Origin: Aurantiochytrium sp. KH105
Taxonomy: Eukaryota; Sar; Bigyra; Thraustochytrida; Thraustochytriidae
Assembly (NCBI GenBank): GCA_003116975.1
Contig: BGKB01000015.1
Span: forward strand, 620,001-684,000
Length of the DNA: 64,000 bases
Direction: 5' to 3'
The first letter of the stretch is position 1, and each line of letters begins with the position of its first letter. The translations under genes and the position numbers were made by a program. A model generated the notes under the pieces. The model had not been told where the DNA came from. It was given only the letters and a program-made list of their open reading frames with translations, and ran no database searches. Below are positions 55,253 to 64,000 of this stretch, one piece after another.

Positions 55253-58200
55253 ATGGGAGCATCGATGTCGAGCGCGGCGGGAGGTGACGCTGCAAGTCCG
55301 GACTGCATCTTGAGCGAGCCACTTCTCGACCTCATTCGCGCTCTCGAGGTGCCAGAGAGCGCTCTCCTCAATGAGGATGCTCTTGCGCTCGTTGACGCTA
55401 ACTTTGGTCGCCTTCACGTCCCAGGAAGCGAGCTTGCGCTCGCGGCACAAGAGGCCAACGAAGGAACTCTCGTCGGCGAGACCGACCTCGCAGATGGCAG
55501 CGAAGACGCTGTGCCGACCCAGGAAGATGCTCAGGTCGACGAGCCTGTCAAAGCCCATGTTCGTGCCGAGCAAGAGGCTCTCTTTTCGGAATCCATGGCG
55601 CGTCTCTCTGGCCGCGAGGAAAGTGTAGTACCTTATCTGTACGCGGCTCTACTCTTTCGCCGTCGCCTCATTGTCCTTGAACACGTCAGAATTGTGCTTC
55701 TCGAGCGCAAGAACCGCCCCGGCACCACCGATGCCTTCTTTTCGGCCGCAGACGCATCGCCTGTCGCAGTGCAGACCGCAGCGTCCGCTTTTGGGTCTGG
55801 AGCAGTGCACGGCGGGGATGCCATGTTTGTCGCCAAATCACGCAAGCTTAGTGACACCGCGAGCAGCGAGGACCTATCTCTGAAGATCATCAGCTCTCTC
55901 TGCACGTCAGCGCTCGTGGCGCTGCAAACATTGGGCCGTGAAGTGTCCGCTCCGGTTGTCCGCGAATTGCGCGAAATGCTTCTTCGCGATCTGCAAAGTT
56001 TGGGCATCGCTGCGCTGCGCAGCGACACGCTTGATGAGACGATGGATTTCTTGCTTGAGACCTTTGATGAAGACCATACGCAAACCGAAGCACTCGAGGC
56101 ACTGTGCATCCTCGCGGTGGGAAGGGCTTCCGTCTATCATCTCCTTCAGGTGGCGAGCCGACTTTTTGCTGACGAGGATCTGACGCAAAGCTTCAAGCCT
56201 CTGCTTCTCGAGGTTCTCGACAAGACTGCGGCGCAGGCCGCTCGCGATGAGCGAGCGCTCTTGGGTCATTCTGAAGAGCCGATGCGCCGCCGCAAAGCCA
56301 TCTCCTTTCGCTGGCGAGGAGCCCATGGTGCAATGGATGCGTCCACAGACGGAGAAGCCGAGGCCGACGAAGCCGGAGACGGCCAGGGCGCCGACGATGA
56401 CGACTTTGATGTCGACGACGACGATGAACGCGAAGTCCGCATCCCCTCTCACGCCATTGGCATGTGGCGCATTGATGCTCCAGTGCTCCGCCACATTTTA
56501 CCCGTTGACGACTCGGACGTCTTTTTCCTGCGTGGAGATTCAAGCGACTCTGGCGACAAGGTGTCAATGCTCCCCTCGCCAACGGAAGAGCCTGCTTCCG
56601 CCTCGAGCGTTCCAGGACATCAACAAGAGGAGGATATCGCCGACGTCAAAGATGTTGTCAAGAGAAAAAACTTCAAGGGTGTCACCGCCTTGCTGCGGGA
56701 ACACGCCCTCTTTCAATCGCTGCCGACTCACGTACGTGTGAGCGAAGTCGCCTGCAGCACGGGCCACGTGCTCGTGCGAACAAGCGACGGGCTCGTCTAT
56801 GCCATGGGTGACAACATGTACGGCCAGTGCGGTCGAGCCTCGGCGAGCGCGCTCGACAGACTGCTTGTTGTCGATCTCGGGCAACCCACGCGCCAGCTTG
56901 CTGCCGGAGACGCGCACAGCCTTTTTCTCGCGCAAGACGGCAAGACACTTTTTGCTTGCGGACGCAATCAGTATGGTCAGTTGGGCGTCGGACACCGGTC
57001 CATCTGCGCTGTTCCAAACCCTGTAGAGTTTTCGAGTGACCAGGTCATTTCACACATCTCCGCCGCTGCAAATCACTCTGTTGCTGTCCTCGGCGACAAT
57101 GAGATTCATGGATGCGGTCTCGTCAAAAATGAGGCGTGCGAGTCCATGGTACTTCTTTTTTGCTGTGAGTCGAGCGCGCGTCTTGTCGGCATCTCTTCGA
57201 GTAGCGAAGGGTTCGCCGTTGCTCTCGAAGAGAGCGTCTCTGTGACCAGTAGCCAACAGCAGGATGCAAAGCGACGCCGGGGCAGTATGCGGGGTAGCGC
57301 CGGTCGCCGCCGCAAAAGCCAGTACCGCCTTTTTACCTGTCTTGTCGAGCGCACAGACTCTGAACATGTGCTCCTACCACCGACAGAACACTCTAGCTTG
57401 ATCTCTTCCGATATTTCGAGCACGCGTACGCCGTCGCCCGACATTTCCGGCCCGCGAAACGAGGCCGCCGTCCCGTCGCTTCCTGTTTCTCCGCCGCCAG
57501 AACCGGTCTTTCAAGGGGATCTTCTTACCTCGTCTGTCTTCCATGCGCAGGCAGCTCTTCAAGTTCTGGCTGTGCGAGATCGCGTCATGGTCATGCTCGA
57601 CGATATGGATACTGGCAGTGCCGCGAACTCGGGTGCGACAGGCGACCCTGCGGAGCTAGGGTCTTCTGGATCGCTGCAACTGGCTTCGCCCCGACCCAAG
57701 ATCCACAACGATTCGATCAAGCTTCGCGAGTACGCAGCCGGCAGCGAATCTGGAACTGCCATCCTGCTTTGGTGTATTCAGCGCTTTCCGCTTGGGGGCG
57801 CAAATGTAAAGTTTGAGATTGCGCGCATCCTCCTCGCGCTTCTGGAGCGCCTTGAAAGCCACCCAGAACTCATGATATCTGCCCTGCGCGTGCTGCAGCG
57901 TCATTGCTTCATTTCTTCTCCCATTCAGGACGATGAGCAGGTCACAATGCGTGATATGAAACAACTTCTTTTCACCCTAGCACGTGGACCCGATGGAGAT
58001 GTCAAGGAGGAGGCGATTCGAGCAATTGGCAACGGTTTTGCTTTCTTGTCACCCTCGGCGACGGAGTTGGCCACCTTCATGTCGACCATCACGAACATGA
58101 CCTATTTGTCCAAGTTTGCAACACTACGATTCTGGTCCGAGCTCCTCGTCCAGGACCAGCAAGGCACTGCAATGATTCTCATTGAGCGTCTTATCGATCT

Positions 58201-61200
58201 TGCCTCGCGCGGAACCTCTCGAGCCGAGGTGCTTAACCTGCTGCTGGCCATGCAACGATCCCTCCTTCTCTGCGATAAGGTTGAGGTTGATGTCATTAAC
58301 CGCTATGCCACCGCCCTCTCCAAGGCGTCAGTGAACATCATTGAGGAAGTCTGTGCAGCCCACGCATCGCCCGTCGAACGCGAGGAGGCGCTTGCAAAGT
58401 CCATTCTCAAGTCATTGACGTGGCCGTGTGTGGTTATCCTGCATCATCCATCCATCGAGATCAAGTCAAGCGTCCCGTACATTGTGGAGCTCATTCAGGC
58501 CATCGATCGCGTTTGTACCCCACACGACTTCCACGTTCGCACGTGGCTTGCCGACCTCGCGTGGTCGGCCGTGCTTTTGGTCATTGCAAAGGAATGCAAG
58601 GGGGCCGGCGCTCGCCTTTCGCCGAGGCTCGGCGGTGCGGCGAGCATTGACGCGTTCGCGGACCCTGCCGCAGCCGCTGCGGCCGACACCGCCAATGGCG
58701 CGACACTCACCCCTCGAGAACTTGGCGCTGCGGATGGATCGGGATTGCTCGGGCTGCGCCAGATGAGCATTCAGTCGAGTCTGGGCGTTCCCGCTTTCGA
58801 TGGCGATCATGAAAATGAAGAGGATGACGAGACGGAAGCTGAAGGCGAGATTAATATGAGTCTGTTCAACAGCGGATTTGTGCAAAGCGCCGAGCTCGAG
58901 CTGCGGCTTGCAAAGCTGCAAGCCATTGTCAATGACACGGATCACGAAATTATGGCCAAGATATCCAAGATGAACAAAATGAAGTTCCGAAACAAACCTG
59001 GCGCCGAAAAGGTCTGGGAGGCGCTCCGTGCTGTATACGCTGCAATCGTCATCTTTGACGAAGACAACACCAAAACTGAGGCGATGCAGACGGCAATGAA
59101 GGTCTTGCGCTGGATCAACCAGACCAAGCAAGCCCTGCACGACGTCGACTACAGCATGCTCGGCGAGCACGTGGTTGCACGCGTTTCGTTCTTGTTGGAA
59201 ATGAAACTCATTAGCGACCATTCCCTCTTCCAATTTGCGCAGCAGTTCGCTCCTGAACAGCTCGAGCGTTACTACAGTGTACTGGAGCAGCAAAAGGCCT
59301 CCTTTGAGCAAGAAGTCGTCGGTCTGCAAGTGTTCTGCAGGCTACTCGGGAGCCTCGAGCAGAGCTGCGACCTGCGACGCCACGTAATTTTTGCCTTTGT
59401 TGAATTCGCGCGCGAGGCCAAGGTAACCACGGTGACCCGCTCACTGGTCGCGGATGCTGTTCGTGCCATGATTCGCACGCGGAATCTCACGGGCGACCGC
59501 AATCCGGCTCTGACGACGGCAATCCTCGACGCTTGCGTTGCAACCGGTCAGCTAGGCCATCTTGAGATGGTTCAATGGATCATTGAGTGCGTCTCGCTCG
59601 AGGCAGCGGCAGCCTCGGTTCACGGCCTTCCGCCCGTCGTGGAGCCGATGCTTGGTCGGGATGCCCAGAGCCTGCTTCGACTTCCTTCTCCCGAAGGCCT
59701 GCCGCAGTCGCTGGGCATGCAGTGGTCAAGAGAACACAAACACTCGGGTCTTCGGCTTTCCAAGAATGGTCTATGCTTTCATCTCCCGGTGGAATCCACG
59801 GCCGACGCCTGCCAAACAGCAGCTACAATTCGACTCTCGCATGGTCTTTATGCGGGCAAGTATTACTTTGAGCTCGCGTGCACGCCCGGTCAGACATGCC
59901 CAGAGTCTGCGCTGTTGTACGCAATTGGGCTTGTGCCGCTCGACTTTTGCGAGTGGGATAGTTTCTCGAGTATTCTCTGTGCAACCCTCTCACACGAACA
60001 ACGCATTGGTCTCTTTGTAGACATGGATGCTGCGCTGTGTATGGTCTTTCGACACTCTGACCACTTTTACAACCATGCGACTTCGGAGCTCATCCTCGAC
60101 CGTGACCGTCTCATTTCCAAGTCCAAGATACGATCCAAGGTCCGGCCGCTTTGTCCAGCAGTCTCAGTGCTTTCAGCGGGGACGACATCTCTTCTCAAGC
60201 ACGTGATTGTAGAGTCCGAGGAAGTCCGCTTCTCGATGAACAACGATGTCAAGGCTCCCATGCTCTTGCGCACCGTTCATTCGAGCGCCGCACTCAGTGC
60301 AGCGGCTGAGGGCGGCGAAGCTGCTTCCGCCTCGGGAGGACCTCCTCCTCTCCTCGCTGCGGTGCCCTCTTCGGGGACCGAGGATCTGCCACGTGCTGAG
60401 GTTCTTCATCGCCGATCCGCTTCGCAATCTCAGCAGTTGCTGGGCGGTCGTTCCGGTCAGTCGAGATCCAGACAAAGTGAGCAACAACAAGAAGAAGAGG
60501 ATTCTGGGCCCGTAAGCAGCAATCCAGAGCAAAATGCCGACGACGATGTGGTACAAGAGAAACCTCGACTCAAATTTGCTGGCCCGCTCAATCCCAAGCT
60601 TGGCGAAGAGACGGAGTTGCTTGTCTGTGGCCAAAACACCTATGGCGAACTCGGTGTCGGCGACGCCAAGCCCCACAAGGACATCATGAGTTCCGAAGTG
60701 ATCAAGCATCTCTTTCCGGTTCAAGTTGTGGCGGGAAATGAGATCACAGGCGTGCTTACGACCCAGGGAGAAGTATACGTCTGGGGCTACAACAAGAACG
60801 GGGCATGCAGCAAGCTGCCTTTGTCTTCTCAGACGACTGGGGCCGCTTCCACGATGCCGGGTACGCCGTCGTATGGGGTTCCGCCTCCCGACGAGACTGG
60901 GTCGCTGTGGCCGGGGCGAGGAGCAGGATCACTGCGCAACATGGGACACTCGAACCGCTCCGCTGCCATTAATGTGATGGGTGGAAGCGGAGGACCCGGT
61001 GCTGCTGGATTTGCAAGTACCAGCGAGCCACTTTCGGGCGCTGGCCAAGGAGTCATGAGCGCGCCCCAGCCAGGAGCTGCAGCGAGTTCCATTTCGCGGC
61101 AGAACGAGTCTTCGCGGGTATCGTTGCCACGGCGTATTGCTATCCCAAGCTTTGTCACGCGTCTCTGTTGCTCGAATGGAAGTGAGCACATTCTTGCCAT

Positions 61201-64000
61201 TACCTCGAGCGGACACCTGTATGGCTGGGGTTTCAACCAGTACGGACAGCTCGGACTGGGCCACAAGTACGAGAAGATTTATGCACCATGTCGAGTTGAG
61301 GGCGCGCTTCGCGACAAGCGCGTCACACTCGCCGCGACGAGCTACAGTCACTCGCTCATTCTCACTTCAGACGGTACCATGTACGCTTTTGGCCTCAATA
61401 CTCGCGGACAGCTGGGCATTGGCTCCACGGCGGACATGTGGACTCTCCCGCAGCGACTCAACCATTTGGCGGACCTTGGCCGTGCATCAAGCATGGCGTG
61501 CGGTGTGGAACATAGTGCAGTGGTCATGGAAGATGGTTCGCTGTACACGTTTGGGCGCAACGATTCTGGCCAGCTTGGTATCGATGACCCAGCGAAGCAT
61601 CTCTCTGCACTGCCCGTCCAGGTCGAGGACGGTCTCAGCAAGCTGCGCAGTCTTCATTGCGAAGCTGTTGCTTGCGGATACTATTTTACGGTCGTGATTG
61701 CGGACGGCACACTACATGCTTTTGGCATCAACGACTTTGGCCAGCTTGGCCTTGGTCATAATTACGAGGTGTTCGCTCCCGTACCGGTGCTGTGGGATAG
61801 CGGTGACGATCGCTTTGTCTCGGTCACTTGCGGCACGGGTCATTCGCTGGCGGCCACGACGTATGGGCGCATCATCGCATGGGGACGTAACAAGGATGGC
61901 GGTTTGGGGAACGGGTCCACGGTTGACTTGCCTTTCCCCGTCGAGATCTGCAATCGTGGCGAGTTCTCCCTTTCCCTTCGTGATCAACGACCTTTGCATC
62001 TTGCGGCAGGGTTCCATCACACGTGCATTCTCGTGGGCCAGCGGCAAAAGTCTTCAGGTGTTGCCACTGCGGCCTCGGAGAGCGCGCAAGCGGACTTTGG
62101 GCCCACAACGACGCGTGTTGGTCTCGGCGTCGCAAGTGGCATGGACGCTCTTTGGCACGGCCGCGCGTCTCGTGCTGCCGCGTTGACCCTCCGGCATATG
62201 CTGCGTATGGAAGGTCTCATTCCCGACGCTGGAATTCAGTGTGCACTAGATTGGCTTTTGCGCCTTGTCCGCGCGACGGCTGGCGAGCTGTCCGTGCTTC
62301 GGCGTCACAGGCGCAAAGCAACGCCAACTTCAGCTGCGTCCATGCACACGGGGTCGACGCCTGTGGAAGAAAGACGCGACGAGGCCATAACGAGCTGGAT
62401 CAAGCACCTGCGGGCCTCGCGCGTTCCGTCGCAGACGCTCTACATGAACTTTGTTCTTCAGCTCCTGCTCGATGTGATCAAGCAGTCTGCCGTGGCGCGC
62501 GACTTTGTTACAAGACACCGACGATGGGCAGTCGACACACTATTTGGTATCGCATTCACCGTGGGAGCACCGGTCCGCTCTGGACTTGCGTTTGACATTC
62601 TTTCGTATTTACTCCCCTGCGTCCCCATCCAGCGCGTGTCCCCGGCCTTTTCCGTACGGCAGCTTTTGCTCTTTATTGGCCAAGGGCAAGACATGGCCAT
62701 TTCGGCTCAGCTCGTTGCCCTTTTGCGCTCCCTCATGCAGTTCAAGCAGAATGGATGGAATATGTGCATCAATCGCGCACTGCTACACAGCTTGGCAATG
62801 CAGATTCCGCGACTTCCCGAAGACGTCGAGGATCTGAGTGTTTTCGAGGATAACAGAGAACGCGTGTGGACCATGATGGGCGCACTTCAAGTGTTGGGGG
62901 CGTCAGAGGAGGTTCTCCACAACGGAGCCTCCGTGAGCGTTGCCGCCAGCGAGGTGTACGGACAGTTCGGTTTCTTGGACTGGTACCGCCCGATGGGCGG
63001 ATCGCCCGAGATCGCGCGTGTCTCGCTCTTTCAGTCCGGCACAAAGTCTACCTTGGTGGTGCAAAAGCACAGCGAGCTCATCCCGCGGCCCAAGATTGAG
63101 GTTCCCGTCGATAGTCTCTTGCGTCCTGAGCGCCTACTCGCGCTCCTTGTGGCCCTCGTGCAGCAAAACGTCAATCTCGCTGGAGGATCTCCAACCCTCG
63201 AAAACCTTCGCGCGGCCTGTCTGCACGAGATTGCAAAGGCACGCGCGAGCCAAGTCGTGGACCTTCTGTTGCGGGACAATCCCAAGATGGTCCAGCTCTT
63301 CGTGTCGAACGGCCACCTTCAAGCCGTGACATCGCTGCTCGCGGCACCGCGCGGTCGCTTCGATGACGTTCCTCTACGGACGCTGCACGCGCGTTTTCTG
63401 CAGCTCGAGCTCCATCGTCGTAAACTCGACGACGGTGACGTGCCGCCGGTCCCGGGAATTCCTCACGACGCAGATGCGAGTGTGCGTGTTAAGCTCGTTG
63501 CTGGCTCTGCATCCGCTGCCACGACGATGGCCAGCGGAGATCAAACGCAAAGTATGCTCACTAAAAGCGCCGCGTCCAGTGAGCACTCAGACTCGGACTC
63601 GGCGCACACGAACACAATTGCTGGCGGCGCAGCGCAGACTTGGACGTGTAAAATCTGTCAGTATCGCAATCCGGTCGCCTCGCGCATGTGTGATATGTGC
63701 TTTGCACGTATGTCGCATAACTCCACAATGGCGCAAAAGGGGCTCGGCTTGGATGTTCGCACGTCGCATGGCCCAAAACCCTCGGCTGCATCAAGTGGTG
63801 CGCTTGCAGAAAAAGAAGTCCCAGAAGACACAGACCCTGCAATGGACGCGAACACCGACATTCCTTCCACCCCGCTCATGCTGAGCAGAAACCTCAGTTC
63901 GGCATCGATGCGGGGTGCCCCGGATGCGGTGGTAAGCGCAGAGGCCGACAAATTGGCGTGCAATTGGAACTTTGAAGGTGGACTACTGCCCGAGAATAAG
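55253..64000 (+). CDS. HERC-like RCC1/SPRY giant protein, C-terminus beyond window
   Basis: ATG at 55253 opens a frame of 2916 codons that runs off the right edge with no stop. A helical N-terminus (about 1-470) has an acidic Asp-rich insert (about 375-400). A first block of RCC1-like repeats (about 480-620) includes LVYAMGDNMYGQCG and LFACGRNQYGQLGVGH. After a long helical region comes a SPRY-like segment (about 1485-1665: GLYAGKYYFELACTPG, YAIGLVPLDF, RIGLFVDMD). A second RCC1 block follows (about 1785-2270: LYGWGFNQYGQLGLGH, MYAFGLNTRGQLGIG, LYTFGRNDSGQLGID, LHAFGINDFGQLGLGH). A RanBP2-type zinc finger is at about 2797-2818 (WTCKICQYRNPVASRMCDMC). RCC1 plus SPRY suggests the large HERC family, whose members end in a HECT ubiquitin-ligase domain, but no HECT lies in the window, so ligase activity is inference. 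Confidence 0.78.
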   Translation, partial: MGASMSSAAGGDAASPDCILSEPLLDLIRALEVPESALLNEDALALVDANFGRLHVPGSELALAAQEANEGTLVGETDLADGSEDAVPTQEDAQVDEPVKAHVRAEQEALFSESMARLSGREESVVPYLYAALLFRRRLIVLEHVRIVLLERKNRPGTTDAFFSAADASPVAVQTAASAFGSGAVHGGDAMFVAKSRKLSDTASSEDLSLKIISSLCTSALVALQTLGREVSAPVVRELREMLLRDLQSLGIAALRSDTLDETMDFLLETFDEDHTQTEALEALCILAVGRASVYHLLQVASRLFADEDLTQSFKPLLLEVLDKTAAQAARDERALLGHSEEPMRRRKAISFRWRGAHGAMDASTDGEAEADEAGDGQGADDDDFDVDDDDEREVRIPSHAIGMWRIDAPVLRHILPVDDSDVFFLRGDSSDSGDKVSMLPSPTEEPASASSVPGHQQEEDIADVKDVVKRKNFKGVTALLREHALFQSLPTHVRVSEVACSTGHVLVRTSDGLVYAMGDNMYGQCGRASASALDRLLVVDLGQPTRQLAAGDAHSLFLAQDGKTLFACGRNQYGQLGVGHRSICAVPNPVEFSSDQVISHISAAANHSVAVLGDNEIHGCGLVKNEACESMVLLFCCESSARLVGISSSSEGFAVALEESVSVTSSQQQDAKRRRGSMRGSAGRRRKSQYRLFTCLVERTDSEHVLLPPTEHSSLISSDISSTRTPSPDISGPRNEAAVPSLPVSPPPEPVFQGDLLTSSVFHAQAALQVLAVRDRVMVMLDDMDTGSAANSGATGDPAELGSSGSLQLASPRPKIHNDSIKLREYAAGSESGTAILLWCIQRFPLGGANVKFEIARILLALLERLESHPELMISALRVLQRHCFISSPIQDDEQVTMRDMKQLLFTLARGPDGDVKEEAIRAIGNGFAFLSPSATELATFMSTITNMTYLSKFATLRFWSELLVQDQQGTAMILIERLIDLASRGTSRAEVLNLLLAMQRSLLLCDKVEVDVINRYATALSKASVNIIEEVCAAHASPVEREEALAKSILKSLTWPCVVILHHPSIEIKSSVPYIVELIQAIDRVCTPHDFHVRTWLADLAWSAVLLVIAKECKGAGARLSPRLGGAASIDAFADPAAAAAADTANGATLTPRELGAADGSGLLGLRQMSIQSSLGVPAFDGDHENEEDDETEAEGEINMSLFNSGFVQSAELELRLAKLQAIVNDTDHEIMAKISKMNKMKFRNKPGAEKVWEALRAVYAAIVIFDEDNTKTEAMQTAMKVLRWINQTKQALHDVDYSMLGEHVVARVSFLLEMKLISDHSLFQFAQQFAPEQLERYYSVLEQQKASFEQEVVGLQVFCRLLGSLEQSCDLRRHVIFAFVEFAREAKVTTVTRSLVADAVRAMIRTRNLTGDRNPALTTAILDACVATGQLGHLEMVQWIIECVSLEAAAASVHGLPPVVEPMLGRDAQSLLRLPSPEGLPQSLGMQWSREHKHSGLRLSKNGLCFHLPVESTADACQTAATIRLSHGLYAGKYYFELACTPGQTCPESALLYAIGLVPLDFCEWDSFSSILCATLSHEQRIGLFVDMDAALCMVFRHSDHFYNHATSELILDRDRLISKSKIRSKVRPLCPAVSVLSAGTTSLLKHVIVESEEVRFSMNNDVKAPMLLRTVHSSAALSAAAEGGEAASASGGPPPLLAAVPSSGTEDLPRAEVLHRRSASQSQQLLGGRSGQSRSRQSEQQQEEEDSGPVSSNPEQNADDDVVQEKPRLKFAGPLNPKLGEETELLVCGQNTYGELGVGDAKPHKDIMSSEVIKHLFPVQVVAGNEITGVLTTQGEVYVWGYNKNGACSKLPLSSQTTGAASTMPGTPSYGVPPPDETGSLWPGRGAGSLRNMGHSNRSAAINVMGGSGGPGAAGFASTSEPLSGAGQGVMSAPQPGAAASSISRQNESSRVSLPRRIAIPSFVTRLCCSNGSEHILAITSSGHLYGWGFNQYGQLGLGHKYEKIYAPCRVEGALRDKRVTLAATSYSHSLILTSDGTMYAFGLNTRGQLGIGSTADMWTLPQRLNHLADLGRASSMACGVEHSAVVMEDGSLYTFGRNDSGQLGIDDPAKHLSALPVQVEDGLSKLRSLHCEAVACGYYFTVVIADGTLHAFGINDFGQLGLGHNYEVFAPVPVLWDSGDDRFVSVTCGTGHSLAATTYGRIIAWGRNKDGGLGNGSTVDLPFPVEICNRGEFSLSLRDQRPLHLAAGFHHTCILVGQRQKSSGVATAASESAQADFGPTTTRVGLGVASGMDALWHGRASRAAALTLRHMLRMEGLIPDAGIQCALDWLLRLVRATAGELSVLRRHRRKATPTSAASMHTGSTPVEERRDEAITSWIKHLRASRVPSQTLYMNFVLQLLLDVIKQSAVARDFVTRHRRWAVDTLFGIAFTVGAPVRSGLAFDILSYLLPCVPIQRVSPAFSVRQLLLFIGQGQDMAISAQLVALLRSLMQFKQNGWNMCINRALLHSLAMQIPRLPEDVEDLSVFEDNRERVWTMMGALQVLGASEEVLHNGASVSVAASEVYGQFGFLDWYRPMGGSPEIARVSLFQSGTKSTLVVQKHSELIPRPKIEVPVDSLLRPERLLALLVALVQQNVNLAGGSPTLENLRAACLHEIAKARASQVVDLLLRDNPKMVQLFVSNGHLQAVTSLLAAPRGRFDDVPLRTLHARFLQLELHRRKLDDGDVPPVPGIPHDADASVRVKLVAGSASAATTMASGDQTQSMLTKSAASSEHSDSDSAHTNTIAGGAAQTWTCKICQYRNPVASRMCDMCFARMSHNSTMAQKGLGLDVRTSHGPKPSAASSGALAEKEVPEDTDPAMDANTDIPSTPLMLSRNLSSASMRGAPDAVVSAEADKLACNWNFEGGLLPENK

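Overview
The window looks like nuclear DNA of an intron-poor, GC-rich unicellular eukaryote, most likely a stramenopile of the thraustochytrid (Labyrinthulomycetes) type. This is inference. It rests on long uninterrupted frames, only one clear spliceosomal intron, tight divergent and convergent gene packing, ciliary or centriolar genes (OFD1-like), a Crinkler-type nuclease-kinase, a GT34 glycosyltransferase, and large proteins with low-complexity acidic, Ala, Gln or Ser tracts. No rRNA, tRNA, CRISPR array or bacterial operon was seen.

Layout. 1-5032 (-): a giant multi-EF-hand protein, cut by the window start. 5679-6150 (+): a small two-exon gene resembling the ERICH2 tail. 6617-7504 (-): a mitochondrial L10-like ribosomal protein. 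9351-12410 (+): a cGMP-dependent-type protein kinase. 12739-16263 (-): OFD1-like LisH/coiled-coil protein. 16772-21016 (-): a divergent kinase domain plus 14 armadillo repeats. 22892-24907 (-): a Crinkler-like nuclease plus kinase. 25573-33333 (+): 13 copies of an unfamiliar Trp-rich module fused in one frame to ORC5. 33554-37381 (-): DENN-domain protein. 37382-41612: a 4.2 kb gap with a CpG-rich block and a lower-GC stretch of overlapping short frames that may be a decayed or alien sequence. 41613-42584 (+): GT34 glycosyltransferase. 43131-44630 (+): organellar AsnRS. 44790-49637 (-): a large secreted GH43-like glycoprotein. 50058-50411 (+): a poly-Gln ORF only 47 nt upstream of a peroxisomal DHRS4-like reductase (50459-51292, +). 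51628-52551 (-): 3-mercaptopyruvate sulfurtransferase. 52858-54342 (+): MYND plus aspartyl-hydroxylase-like protein. 55253-64000 (+): a HERC-like RCC1/SPRY/zinc-finger giant cut by the window end.

Many genes are arranged as head-to-head pairs sharing a short upstream region (5.0-5.7, 24.9-25.6, 49.6-50.1 and 52.6-52.9 kb), and these upstream regions carry simple repeats or pyrimidine tracts. Most genes are unrelated housekeeping or signalling functions. The functional threads I can see are Ca2+/cyclic-nucleotide signalling and cilium biology (EF-hand giant, PKG, OFD1), organelle biology (uL10m, AsnRS, DHRS4, MST) and chromatin/replication (ORC5 fusion beside a nuclease-kinase). The most novel item is the ORC5 fusion to a 13-copy domain array, followed by the adjacent nuclease-kinase and the ARM-repeat kinase-like protein with altered catalytic motifs.
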